Assembly (NCBI GenBank): GCA_028689585.1
Contig: JAQVCW010000010.1
Coordinates: 1-64,000, forward strand
Origin: Lachnospiraceae bacterium
GTDB taxonomy: Bacteria; Bacillota; Clostridia; Lachnospirales; Lachnospiraceae
DNA length: 64,000 nt
Direction: 5' to 3'
Shown one piece after another: positions 14,029 to 22,136 of the stretch; the stretch's first letter is position 1; every line of letters starts with the position of its first letter. The notes beneath the pieces were generated by a model that ran no database searches, was not told where the DNA came from, and was given only the letters and a program-made list of their open reading frames with translations. Made by a program: the position numbers and the translations under genes.

Positions 14029-16976
14029 GACCAGTGAGATTAACAATGTCCGCATTTGGACCATATGCAGGGCGGATTGATCTGGACCTGAGTCAGTTGG
14101 GGGCCAGCGGATTGTATCTGATTACCGGCGATACCGGAGCGGGCAAGACTACCGTGTTTGACGCGGTCACCTTTGCTCTGTACGGGGAAGCCAGCGGCAG
14201 CGTGAGAGAGGCAGATATGCTTCGAAGTATGTATGCCGAACCGGAGACACCGACCTTTGTGGAAATGGAATTCCTGTATCATGGACAGTTGTACTGCATC
14301 CGGAGAAATCCGGAGTACCTGCGCCCGAAAGAGCGGGGAGAGGGCATGACAAAACAGAAAGCGGAAGCACAGCTGTATTTTCCGGACGGACGGAATCCGG
14401 TGACCAATGCCAGAGAGGTGACCAGGGCGATAGAAGAGCTGGTGGGATTGGACAAAAGGCAGTTTACCCAGGTGGCGATGATTGCCCAGGGAGATTTTTT
14501 GAAGCTTTTGCTGGCAAAGACGGAGGAACGGAGCCGGATATTCCGGGAGATTTTTCATACAGAACCTTATCAGGTGCTCCAGGAACAGTTAAAACGCGCC
14601 TCCGGCAGTCTCAGAGTACAGTATGAAGAAGCAGAGCGGAGCATTTCCCAGTATATCCAGGGACTCCAGTGCAGGGAGGAGAGCGGCAGCTATCAGCCTC
14701 TGAAGGAGAACTGCCAGCAGAAAAAGACGGCGCGTCTTCCGGAAATTCTGGAGCTGGCGGAGCAGATCCTGCGGGAAGATAAGGAATTGCAGGGGCAGAA
14801 GAAGGGGCAGCTAAAGGAAGCGGAAAAACAGTTGGAAGCGAAAAACCAGCAGCTTGGAAAAGCCCAGAGCATCAAAAAAGCCAGAGAAAGCCTGGCGGCA
14901 GAAGAAGAAAAACTGGAACAGTGGAAGCTTCGGCAGAAGGCCGCGGAAATAAGGTGGCAGCAGGCTCTGGAGCAGGCACCGGTTCTGGAGCAGTTGTCTT
15001 TGAAGCTTCATGAAGAGAAAACCCATCTGCAGGATTATGATGAAAAGGAACAATTGGAGAAACGCAAAAAAACTCTGGATCAGTCGGAAACGAAAATGAA
15101 AAATACGCTGGTTACAGAGGAGGCAGAGCGGCTTCGCCTGGAAAAACAGATTCAGGAAATGCAGATGCAGAAAAATGAATTACGGGATGTGGAAAATGGC
15201 CGCCAGGAGCTGCTTCGGGAACAGAAGGAACTGCTGCATCAGGGGCAGCAGTTGGAGGGGCTGGAAAAGCTGCTGGCAAACTGGCAGGAATTTGGCAGGC
15301 AGCAGGACCTGGTATGGAAGCAGTATGTGCAGCAGGCAGAGAAGACCAGGGCTCAGAGAAAAATATATGAAGAAACGGAACGCTCCTTTCTGGATGAACA
15401 GGCCGGGATCCTGGCGGTGGATCTGAAGAAAGGGGAGCGGTGTCCGGTATGCGGCTCCGAACATCACCCCAGGCTGGCAGCGCTGCCGGAACGGGCAGCC
15501 ACCAGGGAAGAGATGGAAAAAGAAAAGAAAAAGCTTCAGAAGGAAGAAGAAAAATATGCCGATGTCAGTCTGAAAGCCAGTGAATTAAAAGGAAAACGGG
15601 ATACTGCTTTCTGGCAGGCGGCGCAGGAATGCCACCGTCTGTTCCCGGATATTCAATACGGGGAAAAGCTGCAGAATATGGAAGTGCAGGCGGATGAGCG
15701 AAAGAAGAGCCATGTTGGCGAAGCGGTGGAAGGAAGTTACTCAGAGACCGTTTCGGCGGAGCAGTTGGTGTGCCAGGCCCAGCGGGAAGCAGAGCAGTTG
15801 GTGTGTCGGGATCAGCGGGAAGCAGAGCAGTTTATGCAGGAGAATCTGCCGGAACGGATTACAGGACAAAAGCAGGAACTGCAGCGGCGCCAGAACGAAA
15901 TCCACAAGCTGCTGCAGCGAGAAGAGCAGCAGCTTCGCCTGAGAAAGCAATTGGAAACCGACCTGCCAAAGCAGGAAGAACTGCTGGAGAAGACGCGGAC
16001 GCAGTTGGAAAAGCTGATGCAGGAGCTGGCTTCTGCCAAGGCGCAGAAGGAGGCTCTGGAGGAACAGATCAGGAAAGGAGCGGCAGCACTGAAATATGAA
16101 AACAAAAAGATTGCGGAAGCAGAAATTAACAAACTGGCAGCTCAGAAAAAAGAAATGGAGCAGGCGCATCAAAAGGCACAGGAGGAATATGAACTTGGCA
16201 AAAGGAGTGTACAAAGCGCTCAGGCGGCTGTTACGGTTCTGAAAACGCAGACAGGAAAAGAGCAGGAACCGGAACTGGCCAGTCTGCAGGAAGAGCTTCG
16301 GGGAAAAAATGCAGAAAAAAAACTGCTGACCGAAGAACTGACCGAAATCAGCTCCAGGATAAACAGCAATCAAAAAGCATATGAAAATATGATAAAACAG
16401 AGAGCCTCCATGGAAGAACTGGAGCAGCGGCTGAGCTGGGTACGGGCTCTGTCCAACACGGCCAATGGCAGCATTGGCGGCAAGGACAAGATCATGCTGG
16501 AAACTTATATTCAGATGACCTATTTTGACCGCACTCTGGCACGGGCCAACACCAGACTGATGACCATGACCGGAGGCCAGTACGAACTGATCCGAAGGAG
16601 CGGTGCATCCAATCAGAAAAGCCAGAGCGGCCTGGAGCTGGATGTCATCGATCACTATAATGGAAGCCGAAGGAGCGTCAGCACTCTTTCCGGAGGAGAA
16701 GCCTTCAAAGCATCCCTGTCTCTGGCCCTGGGACTGTCGGATGAAATCCAGGCATGTGCAGGCGGGATCCGGCTGGATACCATGTTCGTAGATGAAGGTT
16801 TTGGTTCGCTGGATGAAGAATCACTGGATCAGGCAATCCGGGCGCTAAGTGAACTTGGCGGCAGCAACCGTCTCGTGGGAATTATTTCTCACGTAGCGGA
16901 ATTAAAAGAGCGGATTGACCGTCAGATCGTGGTGACGAGAGAGCGCAGCGGCGGAAGCCGGGCGGCGGTCATATAG
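14025..16976 (+). CDS. sbcC: Exonuclease SbcCD subunit C (Rad50-like ATPase)
   Basis: The product has 983 residues. It has an N-terminal Walker A GDTGAGKTT, two long coiled-coil arms flanking a zinc hook CPVCG (Cys473, Cys476), and a C-terminal signature LSGGEAFKASL with Walker B MFVDEGFGSLDEE. The ATPase head works with SbcD on double-strand ends and hairpins. A 33-bp direct repeat in the returning arm encodes two copies of a QREAEQ-containing unit (near 15763-15830), probably a recent slippage product. The coding run is coupled to sbcD by a 4-nt overlap. Confidence 0.93.
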   Translation: MRPVRLTMSAFGPYAGRIDLDLSQLGASGLYLITGDTGAGKTTVFDAVTFALYGEASGSVREADMLRSMYAEPETPTFVEMEFLYHGQLYCIRRNPEYLRPKERGEGMTKQKAEAQLYFPDGRNPVTNAREVTRAIEELVGLDKRQFTQVAMIAQGDFLKLLLAKTEERSRIFREIFHTEPYQVLQEQLKRASGSLRVQYEEAERSISQYIQGLQCREESGSYQPLKENCQQKKTARLPEILELAEQILREDKELQGQKKGQLKEAEKQLEAKNQQLGKAQSIKKARESLAAEEEKLEQWKLRQKAAEIRWQQALEQAPVLEQLSLKLHEEKTHLQDYDEKEQLEKRKKTLDQSETKMKNTLVTEEAERLRLEKQIQEMQMQKNELRDVENGRQELLREQKELLHQGQQLEGLEKLLANWQEFGRQQDLVWKQYVQQAEKTRAQRKIYEETERSFLDEQAGILAVDLKKGERCPVCGSEHHPRLAALPERAATREEMEKEKKKLQKEEEKYADVSLKASELKGKRDTAFWQAAQECHRLFPDIQYGEKLQNMEVQADERKKSHVGEAVEGSYSETVSAEQLVCQAQREAEQLVCRDQREAEQFMQENLPERITGQKQELQRRQNEIHKLLQREEQQLRLRKQLETDLPKQEELLEKTRTQLEKLMQELASAKAQKEALEEQIRKGAAALKYENKKIAEAEINKLAAQKKEMEQAHQKAQEEYELGKRSVQSAQAAVTVLKTQTGKEQEPELASLQEELRGKNAEKKLLTEELTEISSRINSNQKAYENMIKQRASMEELEQRLSWVRALSNTANGSIGGKDKIMLETYIQMTYFDRTLARANTRLMTMTGGQYELIRRSGASNQKSQSGLELDVIDHYNGSRRSVSTLSGGEAFKASLSLALGLSDEIQACAGGIRLDTMFVDEGFGSLDEESLDQAIRALSELGGSNRLVGIISHVAELKERIDRQIVVTRERSGGSRAAVI

Positions 16977-16995
16977 CATGGAGCATCCCTGACAA

Positions 16996-17046
16996 CTCAG
17001 AGGGGAAGTGCCCGCGCCTCTATAGGCGGGGCACTCCCCCTCTGAG
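16996..17046. other. Large GC-rich hairpin after sbcC
   Basis: CTCAGAGGGGAAGTGCCC (16996-17013) and the following GCGCCT pair with AGGCGGGGCACTCCCCCTCTGAG (17024-17046, written here across the stem). The loop is four nucleotides, CTAT. No T-run follows on either strand. It may still stop transcription from sbcC or protect the 3' end. Confidence 0.6.
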
Positions 17047-17056
17047 CTGTGGACCA

Positions 17057-17151
17057 CCAGCGAGTATACTTCCTCACTGAGCTGCCTGGCCCCAGCGAGT
17101 ATACTTCCTCACTGAGCCGTGGGCCCCCAGCGAGTATACTTCCTCACTGAG
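17057..17151. repeat. 35-bp tandem repeat, three copies
   Basis: The 25-bp unit CCAGCGAGTATACTTCCTCA + CTGAG occurs at 17057-17081, 17092-17116 and 17127-17151 without a mismatch. The spacers are 10 bp (CTGCCTGGCC, CCGTGGGCCC). It lies between sbcC and the convergent rnjA. Confidence 0.85.
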
Positions 17152-17169
17152 ATGCCGGGCCTCCTGCTT

Positions 17170-18834
17170 TTATACCTCCATGATGACCGGAATGATCATC
17201 GGATTACGTTTTATTTTTTTCCAGAGATAGTCTTCCAGGCTGTCTCTGACTTCACCTTTAATCTTGCCCCAGTCCCTGATGTGCTGTTTTTCACATTTTT
17301 CAATGGCCTTCAGGCTGATGGAGCGCATTTCATTTACCAGGTCACCGGATTCGCGGATATAGACAAAACCTCTGGAAATAATATCCGGGCCGGAAAGAAG
17401 CTGGTTGGTGCCCTTTTCCAGACACATGGTTACCATAATGATACCATTTTCGGCCAAAGCCTGACGATCCCGGATCACGATATTTCCCACATCGCCCACA
17501 CCCAGACCATCTACCAAAATGCCGCGGGCCTGTACTTTGCCGATCACTTCGCCCTTTTCCTGGGTAAGCGCCAGCACATCACCGGACTCAATCATAAATG
17601 CATTTTCCTTGGCAACGCCCACGGATCTTGCAATATTGGCACCCGCCAGGCGATAGCGGTACTCTCCATGAACCGGAATGGCATATTTCGGTTTCAGAAG
17701 CGAGTAGATCAGCTTCAGCTCTTCCTGACATGCATGACCGGATACATGGGTATCCTGGAAAATGACGTCTGCGCCTCGGATTTCCAGCTCATTAATGATC
17801 TTGGAAACGGATTTTTCATTGCCGGGAATCGGAGTAGAGCTGAGAATAATGGTATCGCCGGGTTTAATATGAACCTTTTTATGGCTGCCGTCTGCCATAC
17901 GGGACAGTGCGGCCATTTCTTCACCCTGACTTCCGGTGGTGATAAACACCAGCTTTTCGTCCGGGTAGCGGTCTATTTCACTGACATCGATCAGCGTATT
18001 TTCCGGAATGGTCACATATTCCAGTTTCTGTGCGATCTCAATGACCGTCTCCATACTGCGCCCCTGCAGGATAACCTTGCGGCCGTATTTGTAGGCGGTA
18101 TTAACGATCTGCTGTACACGGTCTACATTCGAAGCGAAGGTAGCCACCAGCAGACGGCTGCCGGCATGCTCGGCAAACAGCTCGTCAAAGGTCTTTGCCA
18201 CCTTGATCTCCGATGGAGTAAAGCCGGGACGCATGGCATTGGTACTGTCACTCATCACAGCCAGAATGCCCTTCTTGCCTAAGATTCCCATCCGCTGAAG
18301 ATCGATCGCCTCACCGAACAGCGGAGTATAATCTACCTTAAAATCGCCCGTATGGAAAATAATTCCGGCCGGAGTATAAATCGCAAGCGCGGAAGCACCG
18401 GCGATACTGTGGTTTGTTTTAATAAATTCTACGCGAAGCTCACCAAGATTAACAATACCGCCGTGTTTTACCACCTTGCGGCGTGTCTTTTTCAGCAGCT
18501 TGGCTTCCTGAAGCTTATGCTCGATCAATCCCATGGTCAGCTTCGTGGCATAGATGGGAACATTGATCTGCGGGATGATGTAGGGGATGGCACCGATATG
18601 ATCCTCATGACCATGAGTGATGACAAAACCCTTCACTTTTTCACGGTTTTCCACCAGGTAAGTAACGTCAGGAATGACCTTGTCAATTCCCGGCATATCG
18701 TCATCCGGAAAAGAAATACCGCAGTCAACTACGATAATGGTGTCATTGTATTCGATGGCAGTGATATTCATGCCGATTTTATCAAGACCGCCAAGAGGAA
18801 TGATCTTGACCGCCTGTGTATTTGTTGTTTTCAA
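17170..18834 (-). CDS. rnjA: Ribonuclease J
   Basis: The product has 554 residues, typical for RNase J. It carries the metallo-beta-lactamase motif HGHEDH near residue 75, further metal ligands in FHTGDFKVD, the beta-CASP motif HVSGHACQEEL and the C-terminal PVHGEYR. The enzyme degrades and matures RNA as a 5' exonuclease and endonuclease in Firmicutes. The start codon is TTG (18832-18834), with AGGAG about 11 nt upstream. Transcription probably begins near 19090, giving a leader of about 255 nt that includes a 31-codon open frame (18974-19069) without a clear ribosome site. RNase J autoregulation through leaders is known elsewhere and not shown here. Confidence 0.93.
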   Translation of the reverse strand: MKTTNTQAVKIIPLGGLDKIGMNITAIEYNDTIIVVDCGISFPDDDMPGIDKVIPDVTYLVENREKVKGFVITHGHEDHIGAIPYIIPQINVPIYATKLTMGLIEHKLQEAKLLKKTRRKVVKHGGIVNLGELRVEFIKTNHSIAGASALAIYTPAGIIFHTGDFKVDYTPLFGEAIDLQRMGILGKKGILAVMSDSTNAMRPGFTPSEIKVAKTFDELFAEHAGSRLLVATFASNVDRVQQIVNTAYKYGRKVILQGRSMETVIEIAQKLEYVTIPENTLIDVSEIDRYPDEKLVFITTGSQGEEMAALSRMADGSHKKVHIKPGDTIILSSTPIPGNEKSVSKIINELEIRGADVIFQDTHVSGHACQEELKLIYSLLKPKYAIPVHGEYRYRLAGANIARSVGVAKENAFMIESGDVLALTQEKGEVIGKVQARGILVDGLGVGDVGNIVIRDRQALAENGIIMVTMCLEKGTNQLLSGPDIISRGFVYIRESGDLVNEMRSISLKAIEKCEKQHIRDWGKIKGEVRDSLEDYLWKKIKRNPMIIPVIMEV

Positions 18835-19096
18835 ATTTTAAATTCTCCTGTTTTCTTTTTTAGTATTGTTTTCTGGTACCTCCAGTCATTCTATTTTCTT
18901 CAGATCCAGTAGTTACGGTCAGCCCACGCGGGACAATACTGGGACAAAATAAACAAAATGGCTGCATTTCCTTTCATAAAGATGCTTCATTCATGTTCTT
19001 ACTTCGGCATAAAATTACTCTTCTTAAAAGCATAAACAGCGTAAATTCATAGTTGCAGAACTTCTTCATACAGTCTTCACGAACAAAATTTCTTCT

Positions 19097-19125
19097 ATTA
19101 TAGCATGGATTTGGGAAAATGCAAA
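19097..19125 (-). promoter_or_regulatory. Probable promoter of rnjA
   Basis: Minus strand: TTTGCA (19120-19125), a 17-nt spacer and TATAAT (19097-19102). It is the only good promoter in the 18835-19248 interval. Confidence 0.6.
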
Positions 19126-19131
19126 TGAGAA

Positions 19132-19176
19132 AAAACGGGAGTAAAAAATGAAGGCTCCATTTTTTATTCCCGTTTT
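19132..19176. terminator. Terminator of the blaI-blaR1-like operon
   Basis: AAAACGGGAGTAAAAAATG (19132-19150) pairs almost perfectly with CATTTTTTATTCCCGTTTT (19158-19176). The arms start with A-runs and end with T-runs, so it can work in both directions. On the minus strand it closes the regulator operon. Confidence 0.75.
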
Positions 19177-19248
19177 GAGTCAATATTGCAGATGATTTGT
19201 TATTTTAGATTGCGAAGCAGGTCATTCTTATAGAATACTGGTTGGAAA

Positions 19249-19335
19249 TTATCGCTTTTTAAAATGATTTATGAGTTTAAAAATAAAAATGACAATTAGT
19301 ATAGTTATAATGGAATAAATTAGTAATAATGTCAT
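19249..19335 (-). CDS. 28-residue single-span membrane peptide overlapping the BlaR1-like gene
   Basis: ATG at 19335 overlaps the TGA stop of the M56 gene (ATGA), and AGGAGGGG lies 7 nt upstream inside that gene. The peptide begins MTLLLIYSIITILIVIF, continues with IFKLINHF and ends KKR. That is one hydrophobic helix followed by a basic tail. Strong ribosome site, overlap and position before the operon terminator make it likely to be translated. It may interact with the BlaR1-like membrane protease or be an unrelated small membrane protein; I recognise no family. Confidence 0.6.
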   Translation of the reverse strand: MTLLLIYSIITILIVIFIFKLINHFKKR

Positions 19336-20489
19336 TCTGTCCCCTCCTGTATTTTAAATCCGGCCTCTTTCATTGTTTTAACAACATCCGGGTCAACGGC
19401 TCCGGTATTTACATCATTTACGATACAATAATATGTTCCGTCTGGCGTTGAACGTAAATAGGTATTCTTAATATTCATTTCTACAACATTTGTTTCAGAA
19501 AAAACTTCGCTTTTTGGTGGATTATAAGCTCCTCTTGGAACAATCAAGTAGGAACAAATTATCAAACAAAAAACTATAAATATCCAGAAATGCCCATTTT
19601 TTTGTTTTGCATGCTTGCTGTTTGCAATAATTTGAAATCTTTCTATGAGTTCATTATTTGCATCAGAAGCTAATGCAACAGTCCCATAAATTTTAAATGG
19701 GTTCTTCTTTTTTTTCGCAGATTTAAGTATTAAGACTATGGTTTGCAGGTATTTTACTGCTTCCATTTTGCTCATTTTTGCCGTTACATTTATATCACAT
19801 CTCATTTCTAAAGTTTGAGACAAGTCTTTTTGAAAATAATATATGACAGGATTCCACCAAAGGATGCAGCAAATAATATTTGATAGTATTTTAAGTTTTA
19901 GATCATTATTTTTTATATGAGTACATTCATGAATTAAAATAAAATACAAGTTATGTTCTTCATACTCTTTATCAGGAAGAATAATCATTGGATTTTTTGC
20001 ACAGATTGTAAAGGGTATAAATAATTCCCTATTCACTATAAGTTTAACTTCCTTTTTATAGTTTAATGAATGTAATACTGTTTGTAATACTGCTTTATAT
20101 TGAGGATTATTTATTTCAGGTAAAGTTTTTAGATGATAGATGAAACGACTATATTGAATGTAAAATTTAATCAGCAGTATAAGAGCAATATAGAACCAGA
20201 GAATTAAAAAAACATCAAACAATGAAATATTAATACCGAAAATGGAATACGTTTCCCAGTAAAATAAATCAAAAAAATCTGCATAAATTCCACCAAAATT
20301 TATACCTTTGGTAAAGGGAAACGAAATAGGAAGCAGCAGACGAAGGCTGCACAATATATAAAATAGCGCTGCATATCGAAATCCCAGTTTTTTGCTGTAT
20401 AAATGCTTTTTTCGTATCAAGTGCATAATTATGATTAGAATACTCCCACATAATAGAGCCATCATAATCGAATATACAGTAATCTTCAT
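19332..20489 (-). CDS. BlaR1/MecR1-like M56 membrane metallopeptidase
   Basis: The product has 385 residues. It has several N-terminal membrane helices, the zinc motif HECTH followed by KNNDLK, and the downstream EMRCD. The M56 family transmits a signal by cleaving a BlaI-type repressor in the cytoplasm. True BlaR1 has a C-terminal penicillin-binding sensor of about 250 residues. Here only about 65 residues follow the last helix (GHFWIFIVFCLIICSYLIV), so a beta-lactam sensor is absent and another signal is expected. The gene starts 3 nt after the blaI-like stop and overlaps the small peptide gene by 4 nt. Confidence 0.85.
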   Translation of the reverse strand: MKITVYSIMMALLCGSILIIIMHLIRKKHLYSKKLGFRYAALFYILCSLRLLLPISFPFTKGINFGGIYADFFDLFYWETYSIFGINISLFDVFLILWFYIALILLIKFYIQYSRFIYHLKTLPEINNPQYKAVLQTVLHSLNYKKEVKLIVNRELFIPFTICAKNPMIILPDKEYEEHNLYFILIHECTHIKNNDLKLKILSNIICCILWWNPVIYYFQKDLSQTLEMRCDINVTAKMSKMEAVKYLQTIVLILKSAKKKKNPFKIYGTVALASDANNELIERFQIIANSKHAKQKNGHFWIFIVFCLIICSYLIVPRGAYNPPKSEVFSETNVVEMNIKNTYLRSTPDGTYYCIVNDVNTGAVDPDVVKTMKEAGFKIQEGTE

Positions 20490-20492
20490 AGG

Positions 20493-20867
20493 CTATTCTT
20501 CTTTCAACTGCTTTATAATAGCTTCTAACTGTTCGATGACATCGTCTTTAGACCCTGCGTCTTCGGCAAGTGCGGCAATTACTTTTGAAATAGAGAGTTG
20601 AGAAAAACCTGCATTAAGTATTAGTTGAGCAGCATATTCCTCTCTTGTAATAGCAGGTGCCAGTTCTCTTGCATATTGGGTTCCATATTGTTTAGTTCCA
20701 CATAATTGAAGCGCATTTTTTTTGATTAATGATCGAATCATATTCTGAACTAAGCCGCTGCTCCAAGTTGGCTTAAATTTCATATTTACGATATCAACAC
20801 TCGTTAAGGAACCTTCATTGTTCCAAAATAGTTCCATTAATTGTTCTTCGCTTTTTGTTAAATTCAT
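20493..20867 (-). CDS. BlaI/MecI-family transcriptional repressor
   Basis: The product has 124 residues, the family length. The winged-helix N-terminus (TKSEEQLMELFWNNEGSLTSVDI...SSGLVQNMIRSLIKKN) and the C-terminal dimerisation helix match BlaI/MecI. AAGGTGG lies 7 nt before the ATG. BlaI binds an operator over its own promoter and is inactivated by proteolysis by its BlaR1 partner, here the next gene. No beta-lactamase gene is in the window, so the targets are unknown. Confidence 0.88.
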   Translation of the reverse strand: MNLTKSEEQLMELFWNNEGSLTSVDIVNMKFKPTWSSGLVQNMIRSLIKKNALQLCGTKQYGTQYARELAPAITREEYAAQLILNAGFSQLSISKVIAALAEDAGSKDDVIEQLEAIIKQLKEE

Positions 20868-20917
20868 TTCAATACCACCTTTTTGACAAGATTAACAATA
20901 CATAATGTTTATTATTC

Positions 20918-20946
20918 ATATTACAGTATTTTACTAAATAAGTCAA
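20918..20946 (-). promoter_or_regulatory. Promoter and likely operator of the blaI-like operon
   Basis: Minus strand: TTGACT (20941-20946), a 17-nt spacer and TAATAT (20918-20923). An imperfect inverted repeat AATACATAAT...ATTACAGTATT overlaps it (about 20896-20931) and is the likely autoregulatory site. Confidence 0.6.
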
Positions 20947-21072
20947 TAATAAATATAATTTTTTATAGTATTTATGGAAGCTGTACGATTTGAACTCATA
21001 AAGTAAGTACACAGTTTCAAATGCGAAGAGTGTTAAGTGGTGGGGAGAGAATTCCTTATGACAGAATAAAAA

Positions 21073-21110
21073 GAAGCTGTGAAAAATGAACCTTCATTTT
21101 TCACAGCTTC
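21073..21110 (-). terminator. Terminator of hsp20
   Basis: GAAGCTGTGAAAAATGAA (21073-21090) is the perfect complement of TTCATTTTTCACAGCTTC (21093-21110), with a 2-nt loop. On the minus strand a TTTTTATTCTG tail follows. Confidence 0.85.
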
Positions 21111-21121
21111 CGGGAGGGCAG

Positions 21122-21577
21122 TTAGCCCTCGATAGCAATATATTTATTCTGTTTTATTTCATTCGGATCTTTTTTTGGAATGGTGAGTTTCAGGATACCA
21201 TCTTCAAATTTTGCCTTAATGTCTTCCTGTGTCACGGCATCGCCCACATAAAAGCTTCTGGAGCATTGTCCGGTATAGCGCTCGCGGCGGATGTACTTGC
21301 CGTTTTCTTCTTTCTCATCTTTATTCAGTCCCTTGACTGCGTTGATGGTCAGATAACCGTTCTCCAGAGAAGCATTTACATCCTCTTTCTTAAAGCCGGG
21401 AAGATCAATATCCACTTCATAAGCTGTATCGGTTTCCTTTACATCCGTTTTCATCAGGTTCTTTTCATTTTTTCCATACAGAGGGCTGCGTCCTGTTCCC
21501 CGGAAGAAATCTCGATCAAACGGAAAGTCCATAAAGTCATCAAATAAGTTTTCTCCAAAAATACTAGGCATCAACAT
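21122..21577 (-). CDS. Hsp20/alpha-crystallin small heat-shock protein
   Basis: The product has 151 residues. The alpha-crystallin domain is clear: DVKETDTAYEVDIDLPGFKKEDV, ENGYLTINA, and the C-terminal A-x-x-x-x-GILKLTIPK with the IPK/IXI-type tail. These proteins bind unfolded clients and prevent aggregation without ATP. The start has GGAGG 8 nt upstream. It is transcribed from a CIRCE-controlled promoter some 290 nt upstream, so the mRNA has a long, hairpin-rich leader. Confidence 0.93.
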   Translation of the reverse strand: MLMPSIFGENLFDDFMDFPFDRDFFRGTGRSPLYGKNEKNLMKTDVKETDTAYEVDIDLPGFKKEDVNASLENGYLTINAVKGLNKDEKEENGKYIRRERYTGQCSRSFYVGDAVTQEDIKAKFEDGILKLTIPKKDPNEIKQNKYIAIEG

Positions 21578-21689
21578 AAATCATTCCTCCATTCTCTATT
21601 TTATTTAATCATGTTGATTTCGGTTACGCAGATCTGCTTTGCAAATCTGCAGGGAAGTAAAAGAATTACTTCCGGATATTTATATGGAG

Positions 21690-21760
21690 CAGATGCATCT
21701 AAATACGGAATTTCTTTAAATGGCATCTGCGTGGGTAATCCCTCCTGTTGGAGGAATTAC
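21690..21760. repeat. 71-bp two-hairpin repeat, copy 1 (hsp20 leader)
   Basis: The copy begins CAGATGC (21690) and ends ATTAC (21760). Hairpin one is CAGATGC/GCATCTG. Hairpin two is GTAATCCCTCC/GGAGGAATTAC. The linker GCATCTGCGTGGGTAAT differs by one base from copy 2 at 29368-29438, which has exactly the same length. Two further hairpins lie beside it: 21628-21650 (GCAGATCTGC/GCAAATCTGC) and 21653-21673 (GGAAGTAA/TTACTTCC). Confidence 0.7.
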
Positions 21761-21869
21761 AATTTATAGTATCAAATGAGGAAACAGTAACCGGATCAAC
21801 GGTAATAAAGCAATTAGGAAATCAGATTGTCCGGGCCTCTATGACTATCTCTTCATCTGTTCTAGATGT

Positions 21870-21898
21870 AATATAACATACTTTGTTAGCACTGTCAA
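21870..21898 (-). promoter_or_regulatory. hsp20 promoter
   Basis: Minus strand: TTGACA (21893-21898), a 17-nt spacer and TATATT (21870-21875). The -35 box lies inside the CIRCE operator. Confidence 0.85.
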
Positions 21899-21912
21899 GA
21901 GGAGAGTGCTAA
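21886..21912. promoter_or_regulatory. CIRCE operator (HrcA binding site)
   Basis: TTAGCACTG - 9 nt - GAGTGCTAA, against the consensus TTAGCACTC-N9-GAGTGCTAA: one mismatch in 18. HrcA bound here would block the -35 box of hsp20. Confidence 0.92.
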
Positions 21913-21958
21913 TTTTTTGAAAATTATATTTGTTTTTTGATTCCAAATCGCGGAGGAA

Positions 21959-22084
21959 TTGGATCATATACGTGTTTTTTGTGGAATCATTCAGGAGTTG
22001 GATGAAGGCGTGACTGATAGTGAGGTCTATGGGGAGTATCGAAAAAGAACGGGAAAACTTGCAAAACCATCCGTAAGAGACTAA
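21959..22084 (+). pseudogene. Possible coding remnant upstream of the response regulator
   Basis: A 41-codon open frame beginning at TTG 21959 and ending at TAA 22084 reads like protein (GIIQELDEGVTDSEVYGEYR). It lacks a proper start and ribosome spacing. It may be the tail of a lost gene or chance; nothing else explains 21913-22136. Confidence 0.25.
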
Positions 22085-22136
22085 AATATGCAGTAGATGC
22101 AAAGAGAACAATGATTAGAAGAACGGCAGGAAAACT

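Noticed and set aside
10245..16976. Calling the operon a complete known Zorya system
   Set aside because: No ZorC, ZorD, ZorE or ZorF/G-like gene is present; only the ZorA/B-like pair can be supported.
17057..17151. CRISPR-like look of the three identical 25-bp repeats with unique spacers
   Set aside because: Spacers are only 10 bp, there are three units, and no cas gene is present.
18974..19183. 69-codon frame upstream of rnjA
   Set aside because: The first half overlaps the terminator and promoter; only a 31-codon part could be a leader ORF, and no ribosome site supports it.
21624..21793. A further GTTAC...GTAAC mobile element in the hsp20 leader
   Set aside because: GTTAC at 21624 and GTAAC near 21789 lack matching inverted-repeat interiors and have no 8-bp flanking duplication.
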